From the NCBI GenBank assembly GCA_021731815.1, contig JAKFWO010000017.1:1-49220 (forward strand): 49,220 nt of DNA. Reading direction: 5' to 3'. Source of the DNA: Hyphomonadaceae bacterium (GTDB lineage: Bacteria; Pseudomonadota; Alphaproteobacteria; Caulobacterales; Aquidulcibacteraceae). This document shows, in pieces, positions 28,506 through 38,682 of the stretch; position 1 is the stretch's first letter, and each line of letters opens with the position of its first letter. The notes below the pieces were generated by a model. That model had not been told where the DNA came from. It did not search any database and was given only the letters and a program-made list of their open reading frames with translations. The translations under genes and the position numbers were made by a program.

Positions 28506-30608
28506 ATGGCGGTATTTGAAAATCTCTGGTGCCACGGCTTCGTCCGGACTGTTCTGGTCTCGCCCCATGTCGCCTTGGCCGACCCCGAAACCAATGCACG
28601 GCGCATCCTGACCGCCATCGGAGAGGCCGATGCGCAAGGTGCCGGACTTGTCCTCTTCCCCGAATTGTCGCTTACCGGCTATTCGAACGACGATCTGTTT
28701 CTCCAGAACGCTCTCCTCGAAGCGACCGCGCATGCGATCGGGGAGATCGTCGCGGCAAGTGCGGCATTCGCCCCGGTCATCGCGATTGGCGCGCCGATCG
28801 CCGGGCCTGACGGCATCTATAATTGCGCATTGATCATCCATCGCGGCCGGCTGCTGGGCATTGTTCCCAAGAACTTTCTGCCCAATTACCGGGAATATTA
28901 CGAAAAGCGTTATTTCGCCTCCGGGGCCCATGCACCATTTTCAGAACTGCGCGTCGCCGGGCACACTGCGCCTTTCGGGACGGGACTTGTCTTCGCGAAC
29001 GAGGATCTGCCCGACTTCACCCTTGGATTCGAGATTTGCGAGGATCTCTGGGGCCCCATCCCGCCATCAACCTATGCCGCGTTTGATGGCGCACTCATCA
29101 TTGGCAATCTCTCGGCGAGCCCGGTGACCATCGGCAAGACCGCTTTTCGCGAGCAATTGATCGGCGCGCAATCCGAACGCTGCGTATGCGCTTACCTTTA
29201 TTCCGCAGCCGGCTATGGAGAATCGACCACCGACCTTGCCTGGGACGGGCAATTGAGCGCCTTCGAGCTTGGCCGGCTGCTTGGGCGCTCGCCACGTTTC
29301 GAAAGCGCCGGCAGCCGCCTTGTGGTCGATGTGGATGCCGGGCGAATACGTCAGGAACGGCTGCGCATGGGAACGTTTCGCGACAATCGGGCCTTGGCTG
29401 CGCGTGTGCAACCGGTACGCAGCGCGGTCCCGTTTCGCTTCGCGCCGGATGTCGATCGTCCCTTGCCGTTGGGGCGGATGGTGGAGCGCTTTCCCTTCGC
29501 TCCCTCTGACCCCGAGCGGCTCGATTCCGATTGCGAGGAAGCCTGCGCCATTCAGGTCCACGGCCTGAGGCGGCGGGTGGAGGCGGCGGGTGCCCGAAAG
29601 CTGGTAATCGGGGTCTCGGGGGGACTCGATTCCACCCAGGCACTGCTGGTCTGCGTGCGTGCTTTCGACGACATGGGCCGCGACCGTCGGGACATTGTCG
29701 GGATCACCATGCCCGGCTTTGGCACGGGTGCCCAGAGCAAGGCACGCGCTTTCGCCTTGATGCAGGCGCTGGGCGTGGATGCCCGCGAAGTGGATATCAG
29801 GCCGCTGGCGACCCGGATGCTCGACGATCTCGGCCATCCCTTTGCGCGAGGCGAGCCGGTCCACGACACCACTTTCGAAAATGTGCAGGCGGGCTTGCGG
29901 ACGGATTATCTTTTCCGTCTGGCCAATCACGAAAAGGGGCTCGTGGTCGGCACTGGCGATCTGTCGGAGCTGGCGCTTGGCTGGTGTACCTATGGCGTCG
30001 GCGACCAGATGAGCCATTACAATGTCAATGCCTCGCTCGCCAAAACATTGATCCAGCATCTGATCCGCTGGGCAGCGCGCGAGGCAGGGCAAAACAGCGA
30101 AGGCGGCTCCGCAATAGCTGACCTCCTGCGCGACATTCTCGATGCCCCGATCAGCCCCGAACTGACACCGCTGGCCCCGGATGGCAGTGCCCAGAGCACG
30201 GAAGCCACAATCGGGCCCTATGAATTGCAGGATTTCACGCTTTATTACGCGACGCGTTACGGATTCTCGCCGGCCAAAATCGCTTTTCTCGCACTCAGCG
30301 CATGGGGCGATCGGGAGAAAGGGGCATGGCCCCCCGGTTTCGGAGATTCGGCGCGCCGGGCCTATGATCTCCCGACCATCCTGCGCTGGCTGCGGGTTTT
30401 TGCCACCCGCTTTTACGCCCAAAGCCAGTTCAAGCGCAGCGCAGCCCCCAATGGCCCGAAGATTTCCTCGGGCGGGTCGCTCAGCCCGCGCGGCGATTGG
30501 CGCGCACCCAGCGATGCAGGGGCAGCCCCCTGGCTTGCCGTTATCGCCCGGATCGAGACGGAATTCGTTGCGGGGTCCGCATCCTTTCCAGCCACCCCGG
30601 AAACCTGA
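28506..30608 (+). CDS. nadE: Glutamine-dependent NAD+ synthetase
   Basis: 700 residues. It amidates nicotinic acid adenine dinucleotide to NAD+ using glutamine. The N-terminal nitrilase-type glutaminase has the triad Glu53 (FPELSLTGYS), Lys122 (VPKNFLPNYREYYEKR) and Cys178 (EICEDLWGP), matching the positions in the Mycobacterium tuberculosis enzyme (52, 121, 176). The C-terminal ATP-pyrophosphatase domain has the P-loop SGGLDST, with the later landmarks FENVQAGLRTDYLFR and GTGDLSELALGW. The start HGFVR context and the AGGCGG site before the ATG support 28506. It is the long, self-contained form and needs no separate glutaminase. Confidence 0.97.
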   Translation: MAVFENLWCHGFVRTVLVSPHVALADPETNARRILTAIGEADAQGAGLVLFPELSLTGYSNDDLFLQNALLEATAHAIGEIVAASAAFAPVIAIGAPIAGPDGIYNCALIIHRGRLLGIVPKNFLPNYREYYEKRYFASGAHAPFSELRVAGHTAPFGTGLVFANEDLPDFTLGFEICEDLWGPIPPSTYAAFDGALIIGNLSASPVTIGKTAFREQLIGAQSERCVCAYLYSAAGYGESTTDLAWDGQLSAFELGRLLGRSPRFESAGSRLVVDVDAGRIRQERLRMGTFRDNRALAARVQPVRSAVPFRFAPDVDRPLPLGRMVERFPFAPSDPERLDSDCEEACAIQVHGLRRRVEAAGARKLVIGVSGGLDSTQALLVCVRAFDDMGRDRRDIVGITMPGFGTGAQSKARAFALMQALGVDAREVDIRPLATRMLDDLGHPFARGEPVHDTTFENVQAGLRTDYLFRLANHEKGLVVGTGDLSELALGWCTYGVGDQMSHYNVNASLAKTLIQHLIRWAAREAGQNSEGGSAIADLLRDILDAPISPELTPLAPDGSAQSTEATIGPYELQDFTLYYATRYGFSPAKIAFLALSAWGDREKGAWPPGFGDSARRAYDLPTILRWLRVFATRFYAQSQFKRSAAPNGPKISSGGSLSPRGDWRAPSDAGAAPWLAVIARIETEFVAGSASFPATPET

Positions 30609-30690
30609 TCCCGAAACATGATACCAGGCAAATGGCCTGAGTTTGGTCCTTGATCCTCGCGGCAGGCGCAGCTATCTACACCGCTTCGCC

Positions 30691-30723
30691 GCGACGCCGG
30701 GGGGATTTCAGCCTTGGCGTCGC
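30691..30723. promoter_or_regulatory. 8-bp perfect inverted repeat upstream of tRNA-Ala
   Basis: GCGACGCC (30691-30698) and GGCGTCGC (30716-30723) can form an 8-bp stem with a 17-base loop, about 47 bp before the tRNA 5' end. No T-tract follows. It may be a weak terminator for nadE or a structure in the tRNA leader; a chance GC-rich pairing is possible. Confidence 0.3.
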
Positions 30724-30769
30724 AGCACGCTTCGCCGCACTCTCCCGCGGGCGCGGCATTTCGTGTAGC

Positions 30770-30845
<76 letters not shown>

Positions 30846-30915
30846 TCCCCGAAACATGTACATGTGCGAAAATGATCAGGCACTGCGCGAACTCCGACCG
30901 CGCATGCCCTCCCCC

Positions 30916-31899
30916 TCAGGCGCGCGGATGGGCGTTTTCATAAAGTGCCATGAGCTGACTGGTCTCTACATCAACATAGACCTGCGTGGTCGACAGCGAG
31001 GCATGGCCGAGCAATTCCTGGATGACGCGCAGATCGGCCCCCCCGGCCAGCAAATGGGTGGCGAAGGAATGGCGCAAGGCATGGGGCGTCAGTGTGTCGG
31101 GAAAGCCGAGCGCCTTGCGCCGCGCCGCCACCATGGCCTGCACTGCACGCGGGCCGAGTCGTTTGCCCGACGCCGCGACGAATAACGGAGAGGCCGACGG
31201 GTCGCCGGGATTATCTTCCCCTAAAACACCCGGGCCTGAAAGATCCAGACGCGCAAGATCGGGGCGGGCGCGCAGATACAGCGCCAACGCCTCGCCGATC
31301 CGCGGGATCACGGGCACGAGGCGCATTCGTCCGCCCTTGCCAATGATGCGCAACATATCGCTTCGGGCGTCCGCGACCGGAAGCCCCAGGGCTTCCGAAA
31401 TGCGCAGCCCCGCGCCGTACAACAGCAGCAGCAATGCGTCGTCGCGCAGCCGGATCCAGTCCGGCACAGTGCCGCTGCCTTCCGTACCCCGGTCCCGCAT
31501 CGCCGCGATCTCGGCCCCCGAGGCCGGGCGCGGCTGGCGGCGCTTGACCCCGCGCACCCGCACAACAAAAAGCTGTGGATTGGCGAGCCCCTCGCGCCGC
31601 GCCAGAAAGCGGAAGAAGGAGCGCAGGGCCGCGAGCTTGCGCGCCAGGCTCCGCCCCGACAATGGCACGGCGCGCCCCCCGCCAGATCCCCCGCGCAGAA
31701 AGGACAAAAACGCCCGGATCTCGCGCGCTTCGAGCTGATCGAGCCCGGCGCGGTCCAGTGCTTCGCCGCGATACACAGCCATGAAGCCGAGAAAACTTTC
31801 GATATCGGCCTGATAGGCGGCAAGCGTATGGGGACTCGCCCGCCGCTCAAAGGCAAGATAATCGAGAAACCGCCGCAGGGCCGGCCGTAATTCGGACAT
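30916..31899 (-). CDS. xerC: Tyrosine recombinase XerC
   Basis: 327 residues. With XerD it resolves chromosome dimers at dif. The N-terminal SAM-like core-binding domain (1-105, FERRASPHTLAAYQADIESFLGF) is followed by the catalytic domain with all expected residues: Arg166 (GAGLRISEAL), Lys188 (GKGGRMR), His273 and Arg276 (HALRHSFATHLL), His299 (LLGHASLSTTQ) and Tyr308 (VYVDV). The start at 31899 has CGGAG upstream. It is divergent from priA, a neighbourhood I recall for the chromosomal xerC in alphaproteobacteria, which favours XerC over a phage integrase. Confidence 0.93.
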   Translation of the reverse strand: MSELRPALRRFLDYLAFERRASPHTLAAYQADIESFLGFMAVYRGEALDRAGLDQLEAREIRAFLSFLRGGSGGGRAVPLSGRSLARKLAALRSFFRFLARREGLANPQLFVVRVRGVKRRQPRPASGAEIAAMRDRGTEGSGTVPDWIRLRDDALLLLLYGAGLRISEALGLPVADARSDMLRIIGKGGRMRLVPVIPRIGEALALYLRARPDLARLDLSGPGVLGEDNPGDPSASPLFVAASGKRLGPRAVQAMVAARRKALGFPDTLTPHALRHSFATHLLAGGADLRVIQELLGHASLSTTQVYVDVETSQLMALYENAHPRA

Positions 31900-32001
31900 G
31901 GAATCACTCCGGGAATCATTCTGTCTGTCATCATGGCCCCCGGGGTCTTGATAAAGGCTTGCAGGGCGGCGAGGTTGCCACTCCCCCAGGGATCATCACC
32001 C

Positions 32002-34236
32002 ATGACCGAATCGCAATTCGATCTTTTTTCGGGCGCTGATCCGGCCGGCCAGAATATTGCGCCGGCCCGCCGCGCGCGCGTGCTGCTGCCCGAGGCGCTG
32101 CCCGAGCCCTTCGATTATGCGATGCCCGACGATCTCGATCTGCAGCCCGGCGATCTGGTCGAAGTGCCGCTAGGCAATCGCGTGCTGATCGGGGCGGTAT
32201 GGGAAATCCCCGCAGGGCCGACCTTGCTCAAAAAGCCGCTCAGGCCGGTGCAAGCGCGGATCGATGCGCCTCCCGTCCCCGAAAGGCTGCGCGCATTGAT
32301 CGACTGGGCCGCACCCTATCTGTGCGCACCGAAGGGGCTGTTGCTGCGCATGGTCCTGCGCTCGCCCGAAGGCTTTGCGGAAATCCGCGAGGAAACCGTG
32401 TTTCTGCCCACCGGCCTGCGTCCGCCCCGGATGAATGCGGCGCGCGAAAGCGTGCTCGCCGCGGCCGATGCGTCGATCGGGGCTCCGCTCACGGCTGCGG
32501 GGCTCGCACAGGCCGCGGGGGCGAGTGCCGGAATCGTGCACGGGCTGGCGGCGGCGGGGGCGCTCAAGCCGGTGCGCCGGCCGGTCGATCCGCCTTTTCT
32601 CGCCCCCGATCCTGATTTCATCCGCCGGGAATTTTCGCCCGACCAGCGTGCCGCGGCCGATCATCTGGAGGGGGCCGTGGCATCCGCCATCTTCGCCCCG
32701 ATCCTGCTCGACGGGGTCACCGGCTCGGGCAAGACCGAGGTCTATTTCGAGGCCATCGCCGCCCAGGCCCGGCACGCAGACGCCCAGACCCTGGTGTTGC
32801 TGCCTGAAATCGCATTGACCCAGGATGTGCTGGCGCGTTTCGAGACCCGCTTTGGCGCACGACCCGCCGAATGGCATTCGGGGATTACCGGAAGGGCGCG
32901 GCGCCGGGCATGGCGCGAGATCGCCGCCGGCCGGGCGCGGATCGTGGTCGGCGCGCGCTCGGCGCTGTTTCTGCCCTATCAGAATCTGCGACTGATCATT
33001 GTCGATGAGGAGCACGACCAATCCTTCAAGCAGGACGAGATCCTGCATTATCAGGCCCGCGATCTCGCCATCATGCGTGCCAAGCTCGAAAACGCGGTGA
33101 TCGTGCTGGCTTCGGCAACGCCTTCGCTCGAAACCCTGCACAATGCGGTGAGCGGGCGCTTTGCGCATTTGCGCCTGCCAGCGCGGGCGGGTTCGGCAGC
33201 ACTGCCCGAGATCACGCTGGTCGATATGCGCGCTGATCCTCCGGAAAAGGGGCGATGGCTGTCGCCGAAGCTCGTGGAGGCCACTGCCGAAACCCTGGCT
33301 CGCGGCGAACAGGTGCTCTTGTTCCTCAATCGCCGCGGCTATGCGCCCCTTGTGGTGTGCCGGGCCTGTGGCGGGCGGCTCAAGGCCCCTGACAGCGATT
33401 CATGGCTGGTCGAGCACCGCTTCTCCGGCCGGCTGGTCTGCCATCTCACCGGCTTTTCCATGCCCAAGCCGCGCTTTTGCCCCACCTGCAAGGCCCCCGA
33501 CCCCTTTATGGGCATCGGCCCTGGCGTCGAGCGCATTTACGAGGAAGCCAGGGCACTGTTTCCTGCCGCGCGCGTGGCGATCTTTTCCTCGGACACGGCT
33601 CTGTCACCCGCCGAAAGCCAGACGCTGATCGCCGACATGAAAGCCGGCGCAATTGATATTCTGATCGGCACCCAGATCGCGGCCAAGGGTCACAATTTCC
33701 CGATGCTGACGCTGGTGGGCGTGGTCGATGCCGATATGAGCCTCAAGGGCGGGGATCTGCGCGCCGGGGAGCGGACGTTTCAATTGCTCTCGCAGGTGGC
33801 GGGGCGGGCCGGACGGGCCGAGCGGCCCGGTCGCGCCTTGCTCCAGACTTTCAGCCCCGAACACGACGCCATGCAGGCGCTGGTCGCCGGCGACCGCGAC
33901 GGCTTTCTGGCCGAGGAACTGGCCATGCGTTCGGCGGCCGGCCTCCCGCCTTTCGGGCGGTTGGCCGCGCTCATCCTGAGTGCTGCCAGCGAAGCCGAGG
34001 TCGAATCCGCTGCCGCGATGTTTGCGCAAGCCATTCCGCAGGCGGCCGGGATCGATGTCTGGGGCCCGGCCATCCCGCCGCTCGCCATGATCCGTGGCAC
34101 CCATCGGCGGCGCTTTCTGGCGCGCAGCGACCGCAAGACGGATCTCTCGGCCTTCATGAGCGCCTGGCGGAGCCGGGTGAAAATCAAATCGGCCTGGCGG
34201 GCTGCGATCGATATCGAGCCCTACAGCTTCATGTAG
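32002..34236 (+). CDS. priA: Primosomal protein N' (PriA helicase), one zinc site lost
   Basis: 744 residues. PriA reloads the replisome at forks away from the origin. An N-terminal DNA-binding domain (about 20-115) precedes the helicase core with Walker [12 protein letters not shown] (about 236-246) and DEEH near 334. Zinc-binding insertion: Cys453/Cys456 (CRAC) and Cys493/Cys496 (CPTC) are present, as needed for one zinc. The second set, normally CPxC and CxxC, reads KAPDSD (Ala462, Ser465) and CHLT (Cys480, Thr483), so three of four ligands are gone. The rest of the insertion (WLVEHRF, RLVCH) aligns well, and the codons are clean, so a sequencing error is unlikely. Start ATG 32002; the last 8 bp overlap the convergent trmFO. 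Confidence 0.94.
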   Translation: MTESQFDLFSGADPAGQNIAPARRARVLLPEALPEPFDYAMPDDLDLQPGDLVEVPLGNRVLIGAVWEIPAGPTLLKKPLRPVQARIDAPPVPERLRALIDWAAPYLCAPKGLLLRMVLRSPEGFAEIREETVFLPTGLRPPRMNAARESVLAAADASIGAPLTAAGLAQAAGASAGIVHGLAAAGALKPVRRPVDPPFLAPDPDFIRREFSPDQRAAADHLEGAVASAIFAPILLDGVTGSGKTEVYFEAIAAQARHADAQTLVLLPEIALTQDVLARFETRFGARPAEWHSGITGRARRRAWREIAAGRARIVVGARSALFLPYQNLRLIIVDEEHDQSFKQDEILHYQARDLAIMRAKLENAVIVLASATPSLETLHNAVSGRFAHLRLPARAGSAALPEITLVDMRADPPEKGRWLSPKLVEATAETLARGEQVLLFLNRRGYAPLVVCRACGGRLKAPDSDSWLVEHRFSGRLVCHLTGFSMPKPRFCPTCKAPDPFMGIGPGVERIYEEARALFPAARVAIFSSDTALSPAESQTLIADMKAGAIDILIGTQIAAKGHNFPMLTLVGVVDADMSLKGGDLRAGERTFQLLSQVAGRAGRAERPGRALLQTFSPEHDAMQALVAGDRDGFLAEELAMRSAAGLPPFGRLAALILSAASEAEVESAAAMFAQAIPQAAGIDVWGPAIPPLAMIRGTHRRRFLARSDRKTDLSAFMSAWRSRVKIKSAWRAAIDIEPYSFM

Positions 34237-35683
34237 GCGATGCGACGAGGACATTGGCAGCAGGCACCTGACCCCATCCGGAATTCCATGCGCGGAAATC
34301 GGCCAATGCCCGTTCGGCGAGCGCCCGCTTGCGTGCCTGTCCCTTCGCCTCGCCGCGCAGGCGTTTGCCATCGGCATCGCGGATCGGAGCCCCGATCGGC
34401 GGGAACTCGATCGGGGGGAAGAGGCCAAAATTGACATTCATGGGCTGGAAACTGCCCTTGCCATTGGCCAGATGGCCGCCCGTGACATGGGAAAGCAGCG
34501 CGCCCATGGCGGTGGTGGCCGGGGGCGGGGCGAGGTCGGCACCCAGCAATTCTGCAGCGGCAAAGCGTCCGGCCAGCAATCCCATCGCGGCGCTCTCGAC
34601 ATAGCCCTCCACCCCGGTGATCTGGCCGGCAAAGCGCAAGCGGGGTTCGGATTTCAGGCGAAGCTGCGTGTCGAGCAGCCGCGGGCTTTCGATGAACATA
34701 TTGCGGTGAATCCCGCCCAGCCGCGCGAAGCTTGCTGCCTCAAGGCCGGGGATCAGGCGAAAAATATCGGCCTGCGCCGAATGTTTGAGCTTGGTCTGGA
34801 AGCCGACCATGTTCCACAGCGTGCCGAGCGCATTGTCCTGGCGCAATTGCACCACGGCATGGGAGCGGGTGCCGGTGCGCGGATCCATCAGGCCGACCGG
34901 CTTCATCGGCCCGAACCGCAAGGTGTCGAGCCCGCGCGCGGCCATCACCTCGATCGGCAAACAGCCCTCGAAAAAGGGCGTGTCGCGCTCCCATTCGCGG
35001 AATTGGGTCTGTTCTCCCGCCAGCAGCGCCTCGTGAAAGCGGCGATATTGGGCCTCGTCCATCGGGCAATTGACATAGGCCGCATTGTCGCCACCCGGCC
35101 CTTCCTTGTCATAGCGCGATTGCATGAAGGCGACGGAAAAATCGATGCTCTCCCGATAGATGATCGGCGCGATGGCATCGAAAAAAGCGAGCTGCTCCGC
35201 CCCCGTCCGCGCGGCGATGGCGGCTGCGAGCCCGGGCGCGGTCAGGGGCCCGGTGGCGAGAATGATCTGGTGCCATTCGCCGGTCCCGGAATCGGGATCG
35301 GGCAGGTCCGGCACCATTTCCGCGCGGAATTCCACAAGCGGATGGGCGCGCAGAACGGATGTCACGCTTTCGGAAAAGGCAGTGCGGTCGACGGCGAGTG
35401 CGGCACCTGCCGACACCTGGGCACGGTCGGCCGCAGCCATGACCAGCGAGCCCGCCGCCCGCAATTCCGCATGCAGCAGGCCAACGGCATTATGGGCCCA
35501 ATCATCCGAGCGGAAGGAATTGGAGCACACCAGTTCCGCGCACAACCCGGTCTGGTGGGCGGGGGTGAGGTGCCGGGGCCGCATCTCATGCAGGACGACC
35601 CGGATTCCGGCCTCTGCAGCCGCGAAGGCCGCTTCCGACCCCGCCAGCCCTGCCCCGATAATGTGGAGAATTCCTGGTGACAT
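34229..35683 (-). CDS. trmFO: Folate/FAD-dependent tRNA m5U54 methyltransferase
   Basis: 484 residues. TrmFO makes 5-methyluridine at position 54 of tRNA using methylenetetrahydrofolate and FADH2. FAD-binding [16 protein letters not shown] (8-23) is followed by [14 protein letters not shown] and [12 protein letters not shown], which contains the conserved catalytic-region cysteine. Later landmarks are [38 protein letters not shown] and [15 protein letters not shown]. The length is at the upper end of the family. It converges on priA with an 8-bp overlap. Confidence 0.95.
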   Translation of the reverse strand: MSPGILHIIGAGLAGSEAAFAAAEAGIRVVLHEMRPRHLTPAHQTGLCAELVCSNSFRSDDWAHNAVGLLHAELRAAGSLVMAAADRAQVSAGAALAVDRTAFSESVTSVLRAHPLVEFRAEMVPDLPDPDSGTGEWHQIILATGPLTAPGLAAAIAARTGAEQLAFFDAIAPIIYRESIDFSVAFMQSRYDKEGPGGDNAAYVNCPMDEAQYRRFHEALLAGEQTQFREWERDTPFFEGCLPIEVMAARGLDTLRFGPMKPVGLMDPRTGTRSHAVVQLRQDNALGTLWNMVGFQTKLKHSAQADIFRLIPGLEAASFARLGGIHRNMFIESPRLLDTQLRLKSEPRLRFAGQITGVEGYVESAAMGLLAGRFAAAELLGADLAPPPATTAMGALLSHVTGGHLANGKGSFQPMNVNFGLFPPIEFPPIGAPIRDADGKRLRGEAKGQARKRALAERALADFRAWNSGWGQVPAANVLVASPT

Positions 35684-35826
35684 GGCCTGTTGTTCCGGGG
35701 AAAATGCGCGACGTCAAGATGGCGGGGGGGGGCTGCCGACATGCCGATCACCCCGGATCTGCCAACGCGGCGATTGACCTCATGCCCGCGAGGGTTCATT
35801 GGCGGGGGAATCCGAGGAACCCGCTT

Positions 35827-36285
35827 ATGCCCAAAATCAATCCCGAAGACATTTCCCCGATCATCGGTTCCCGCTACCCGGAACCGTGGCGCGCCATGTC
35901 GCAACACCGATCGAAGCTCGCACTCGGCGACGCGGCCGGGCTCAGTGATTTCGGCGTCAATCTCACGACCCTCCATCCGGGGGAGATGTCCTCCCAGCGC
36001 CATTGGCATAGCCATGAGGACGAATTCGTCCATGTCATCTCGGGAACCCTTGTTCTCATTGACGAATCGGGCGAAACCCTGTTGCAGGCGGGCGACAATG
36101 CGGGCTTTCCCAAAGGGGTGGCCAATGGCCATCAACTCGTCAATCGCAGCGATGCGCCGGCGGTGTTTCTCGAGATCGGGTCCCGGATGGTCGCCGATCG
36201 GGTGACCTATCCCGATATCGACATGAAAGCAGAAAAGCAGGCGCGTTATGTCTTTACCCGCAAGGATGGCAGCGCGTTTACGTGA
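35827..36285 (+). CDS. Cupin-domain protein
   Basis: 152 residues from ATG 35827, preceded by GAGGAA. A single conserved beta-barrel cupin: motif 1 HWHSHEDEFVHVISGTLVL, with the His/His/Glu metal ligands, and motif 2 near NAGFPKGVANGHQLVN. The N-terminus (PEPWRAMSQHRSKLALGDAAGL) resembles cupins often annotated as transcriptional-regulator-like or sugar-binding in alphaproteobacteria, but no specific activity can be assigned. It is followed after 25 bp by the 12-bp tandem array. Confidence 0.8.
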   Translation: MPKINPEDISPIIGSRYPEPWRAMSQHRSKLALGDAAGLSDFGVNLTTLHPGEMSSQRHWHSHEDEFVHVISGTLVLIDESGETLLQAGDNAGFPKGVANGHQLVNRSDAPAVFLEIGSRMVADRVTYPDIDMKAEKQARYVFTRKDGSAFT

Positions 36286-36708
36286 ACCGGCACCGGACCG
36301 GGCCAGCCCTTCAGGCGGGCACTCCAGGCGGCACTCCAGGCGGCACCGGGGGCCACACCGGGGGCCACACTTCAGGCGGCACCGGGGGCCACACTGCGGG
36401 CGGTGTTTGCACCTCTGTCCGCCACAGATTATCCCCACACCTCTTGCGGATGATCCTTTCGCTCCCAATCTGGGGGGTGGATGCGAAGGCGTCAGGCCCT
36501 GCATCCGGCCAATCGACCATTGCACCGCCGGGCCGGCACCCGGGCACCGGGGCCCATGTTGATTGTCCTGCAAAACCGGTGAGAATATTCCGCACGATCC
36601 CGCCAGTCAGGTGCGATTTCAGTAATGCGGGTGACGTCAGGAAGATCATGTGGCGCGGCCGGAAGCTGACCGGAAGCATGACCAGAGTTATGAAACAGGG
36701 AGCACTTG
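36286..36708. other. Repeat-containing leader region of dnaK
   Basis: 423 bases without a credible gene. It holds the 12-bp tandem array (36311-36406). Further on is a possible RpoH-type promoter: CTTG at 36443-36446, an 18-base spacer and CCAATCT at 36465-36471, against a remembered alphaproteobacterial consensus of CTTG and CCATnT. A second, weak sigma-70-like pair is TTGATT (36559) with AGAATA (36582). No CIRCE element is visible. The open frames across the repeat encode only low-complexity Gly/Thr/His or Pro/Val runs and are not credible proteins. Confidence 0.6.
36311..36406. repeat. Tandem array, eight 12-bp units of two kinds
   Basis: Units start every 12 bp from 36311 to 36395. Type A (TCCAGGCGGCAC and close variants) occupies units 1, 2, 3 and 6; type B (CGGGGGCCACAC) occupies units 4, 5 and 7; unit 8 (TGCGGGCGGTGT) is diverged. 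The order A-A-A-B-B-A-B implies past unequal exchange or slippage of composite blocks. Confidence 0.95.
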
Positions 36709-38619
36709 ATGAGCAAGGTTATCGGCATCGATCTCGGCACCACCAATTCCTGCGTGGCGGTCATGGAGGGCCAGCAGCCCAAGGTGATCGAAAACGCCGA
36801 GGGTGTGCGCACGACGCCGTCGGTGGTGGGCTTTGCCGAGAATGGCGAGCGGCTGATCGGTCAGCCGGCGCGCCGCCAGGGCGTCACCAATCCCGAGCAT
36901 ACCTTTTATGCGATCAAGCGCCTGATCGGGCGAACCTTTGATGATCCGGTGGTCAAGAAGGATCTCGACCTCGTACCCTTCAGGGTGGTCAAGGGTTCCA
37001 ATGGCGATGCCTGGGTTCAGGGCCGCGACAAGGCCTATTCGCCCTCCGAATTGTCGGCTTTCGTGCTCCAGAAGATGAAGGAAACCGCCGAAGCCTATCT
37101 GGGCGAGACCGTGACCCAGGCGGTCATCACCGTGCCGGCCTATTTCAACGACGCCCAGCGCCAGGCCACCAAGGATGCCGGTCGGATCGCCGGGCTCGAA
37201 GTGCTGCGCATCATCAACGAACCGACCGCGGCGGCTTTGGCCTATGGCCTCGAAAAACAGGGCGATGGCAAGAAGATCGCGGTCTATGACCTTGGCGGCG
37301 GAACTTTCGACGTCTCGGTGCTCGAAATCGGCGACGGCGTGTTCGAAGTCCGCTCGACCAATGGTGACACCTTTCTCGGGGGCGAGGATTTCGACAATCG
37401 CATCGTCGATTATCTGGTCGACGAATTCCGCAAGGAAAAAGGTGTCAATCTCAAGGGCGACAAGCTGGCCCTCCAGCGCCTGAAGGACGAAGCCGAAAAG
37501 GCGAAGAAGGAACTTTCCACCACCGCCCATTACGAAGTGAATCTGCCCTTCATTTCGATGGATCCGACCACCCGTGCCCCGCTCCACCTGACGATCAAGC
37601 TGTCGCGGGCGAAATTTGAGAGCCTCGTCGAGGACCTCGTCCAGCGCACGATCGGCCCCTGCCGCGCGGCGCTGAAGGATGCCGGATTGTCAGCCGGCGA
37701 CATCGATGAGGTCGTGCTGGTCGGCGGGATGACGCGCATGCCGCGCATCCAGCAGGTGGTGAAGGAATTTTTCGGCCGCGAGCCCCACAAGGGCGTCAAT
37801 CCCGATGAAGTAGTGGCGATCGGCGCGGCGATTCAGGCGGGCGTGTTGCAAGGCGATGTGAAGAATGTCGTCCTGCTGGACGTGACGCCCCTCTCGCTCG
37901 GTATCGAAACCCTGGGCGGGGTGTTCACACGGCTTATCTCGCGCAATTCGCTTATCCCGACCAAGCAGAGCCAGGTGTTCTCCACTGCCGAGGACAATCA
38001 ATCGGCGGTGACCATTCGCTGCTTCCAGGGGGAGCGCGAAATGGCTGCCGACAACAAATTGCTCGGCCAGTTCGATCTCATGGGCATTCCGCCGGCCCCG
38101 CGCGGCATGCCGAAGGTCGAGGTGACCTTTGATATCGACGCCAATGGCATAGTGCATGTCTCGGCCAAGGATCAGGCGACCAACAAGGAGCAATCGATCC
38201 GCATCCAGGCCAATGGCGGGCTCAATGAGGGCGATATCGACCGCATGGTCAAGGAAGCCCAGGCATTCGCGGCCGAGGACAAGAAGCGCCGCGAACTGGC
38301 CGAAGCCCGCAACCAGGGGGAGGCGCTGGCCCATTCCACCGAACGCCAGATCGCCGAACATGGCGACAAGCTGGCACCGGCCGACAAAACCGCCATCGAA
38401 AGCGCTATTGCCGCGATGCGCGAAGCGCTCGGCAAGGACGATGCCTCCGACATCCAGGCCAAGGCCAGCGCGCTCGCCCAGATTGCCATGAAGCTCGGCG
38501 AGGCCATTTATGGCAATCCGAATGCGGCGGGTGCCGGTCCGGACAGCGATCAGGGGACCGACGGAAAAGACGATGTCGTGGATGCCGATTTCGAGGAAGT
38601 GGATGACCGCAAGAACTGA
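36709..38619 (+). CDS. dnaK: Chaperone DnaK (Hsp70)
   Basis: 636 residues. ATP-dependent folding chaperone working with DnaJ and GrpE. The nucleotide-binding domain begins [13 protein letters not shown] (5-17), with [29 protein letters not shown] and [16 protein letters not shown]. The substrate-binding domain starts after [14 protein letters not shown] (about 387-400), and the tail ends [18 protein letters not shown] 36709 is used; a TTG one codon upstream is in frame. dnaJ follows after 63 bp. Confidence 0.98.
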   Translation: MSKVIGIDLGTTNSCVAVMEGQQPKVIENAEGVRTTPSVVGFAENGERLIGQPARRQGVTNPEHTFYAIKRLIGRTFDDPVVKKDLDLVPFRVVKGSNGDAWVQGRDKAYSPSELSAFVLQKMKETAEAYLGETVTQAVITVPAYFNDAQRQATKDAGRIAGLEVLRIINEPTAAALAYGLEKQGDGKKIAVYDLGGGTFDVSVLEIGDGVFEVRSTNGDTFLGGEDFDNRIVDYLVDEFRKEKGVNLKGDKLALQRLKDEAEKAKKELSTTAHYEVNLPFISMDPTTRAPLHLTIKLSRAKFESLVEDLVQRTIGPCRAALKDAGLSAGDIDEVVLVGGMTRMPRIQQVVKEFFGREPHKGVNPDEVVAIGAAIQAGVLQGDVKNVVLLDVTPLSLGIETLGGVFTRLISRNSLIPTKQSQVFSTAEDNQSAVTIRCFQGEREMAADNKLLGQFDLMGIPPAPRGMPKVEVTFDIDANGIVHVSAKDQATNKEQSIRIQANGGLNEGDIDRMVKEAQAFAAEDKKRRELAEARNQGEALAHSTERQIAEHGDKLAPADKTAIESAIAAMREALGKDDASDIQAKASALAQIAMKLGEAIYGNPNAAGAGPDSDQGTDGKDDVVDADFEEVDDRKN

Positions 38620-38682
38620 TTCCGGGGCCCGGGTGACACGGATTGACGGGCACGAATACCGCGATGCGACGGGGGCTGGCTG

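Noticed and set aside
30854-30865. ACATGTACATGT palindrome downstream of tRNA-Ala
   Set aside because: A perfect 12-bp palindrome, but isolated, between a tRNA 3' end and a convergent gene end, where no regulatory role is expected.
36429-36439. TTATCCCCACA resembling a DnaA box
   Set aside because: It has an extra C compared with TTATCCACA and stands alone; no cluster of boxes or AT-rich unwinding element.
36282-36941. Open frame across the 12-bp array encoding a Gly/Thr/His four-residue repeat
   Set aside because: It overlaps the start of dnaK in another frame and owes its repeats to the DNA array; no start site or known family.
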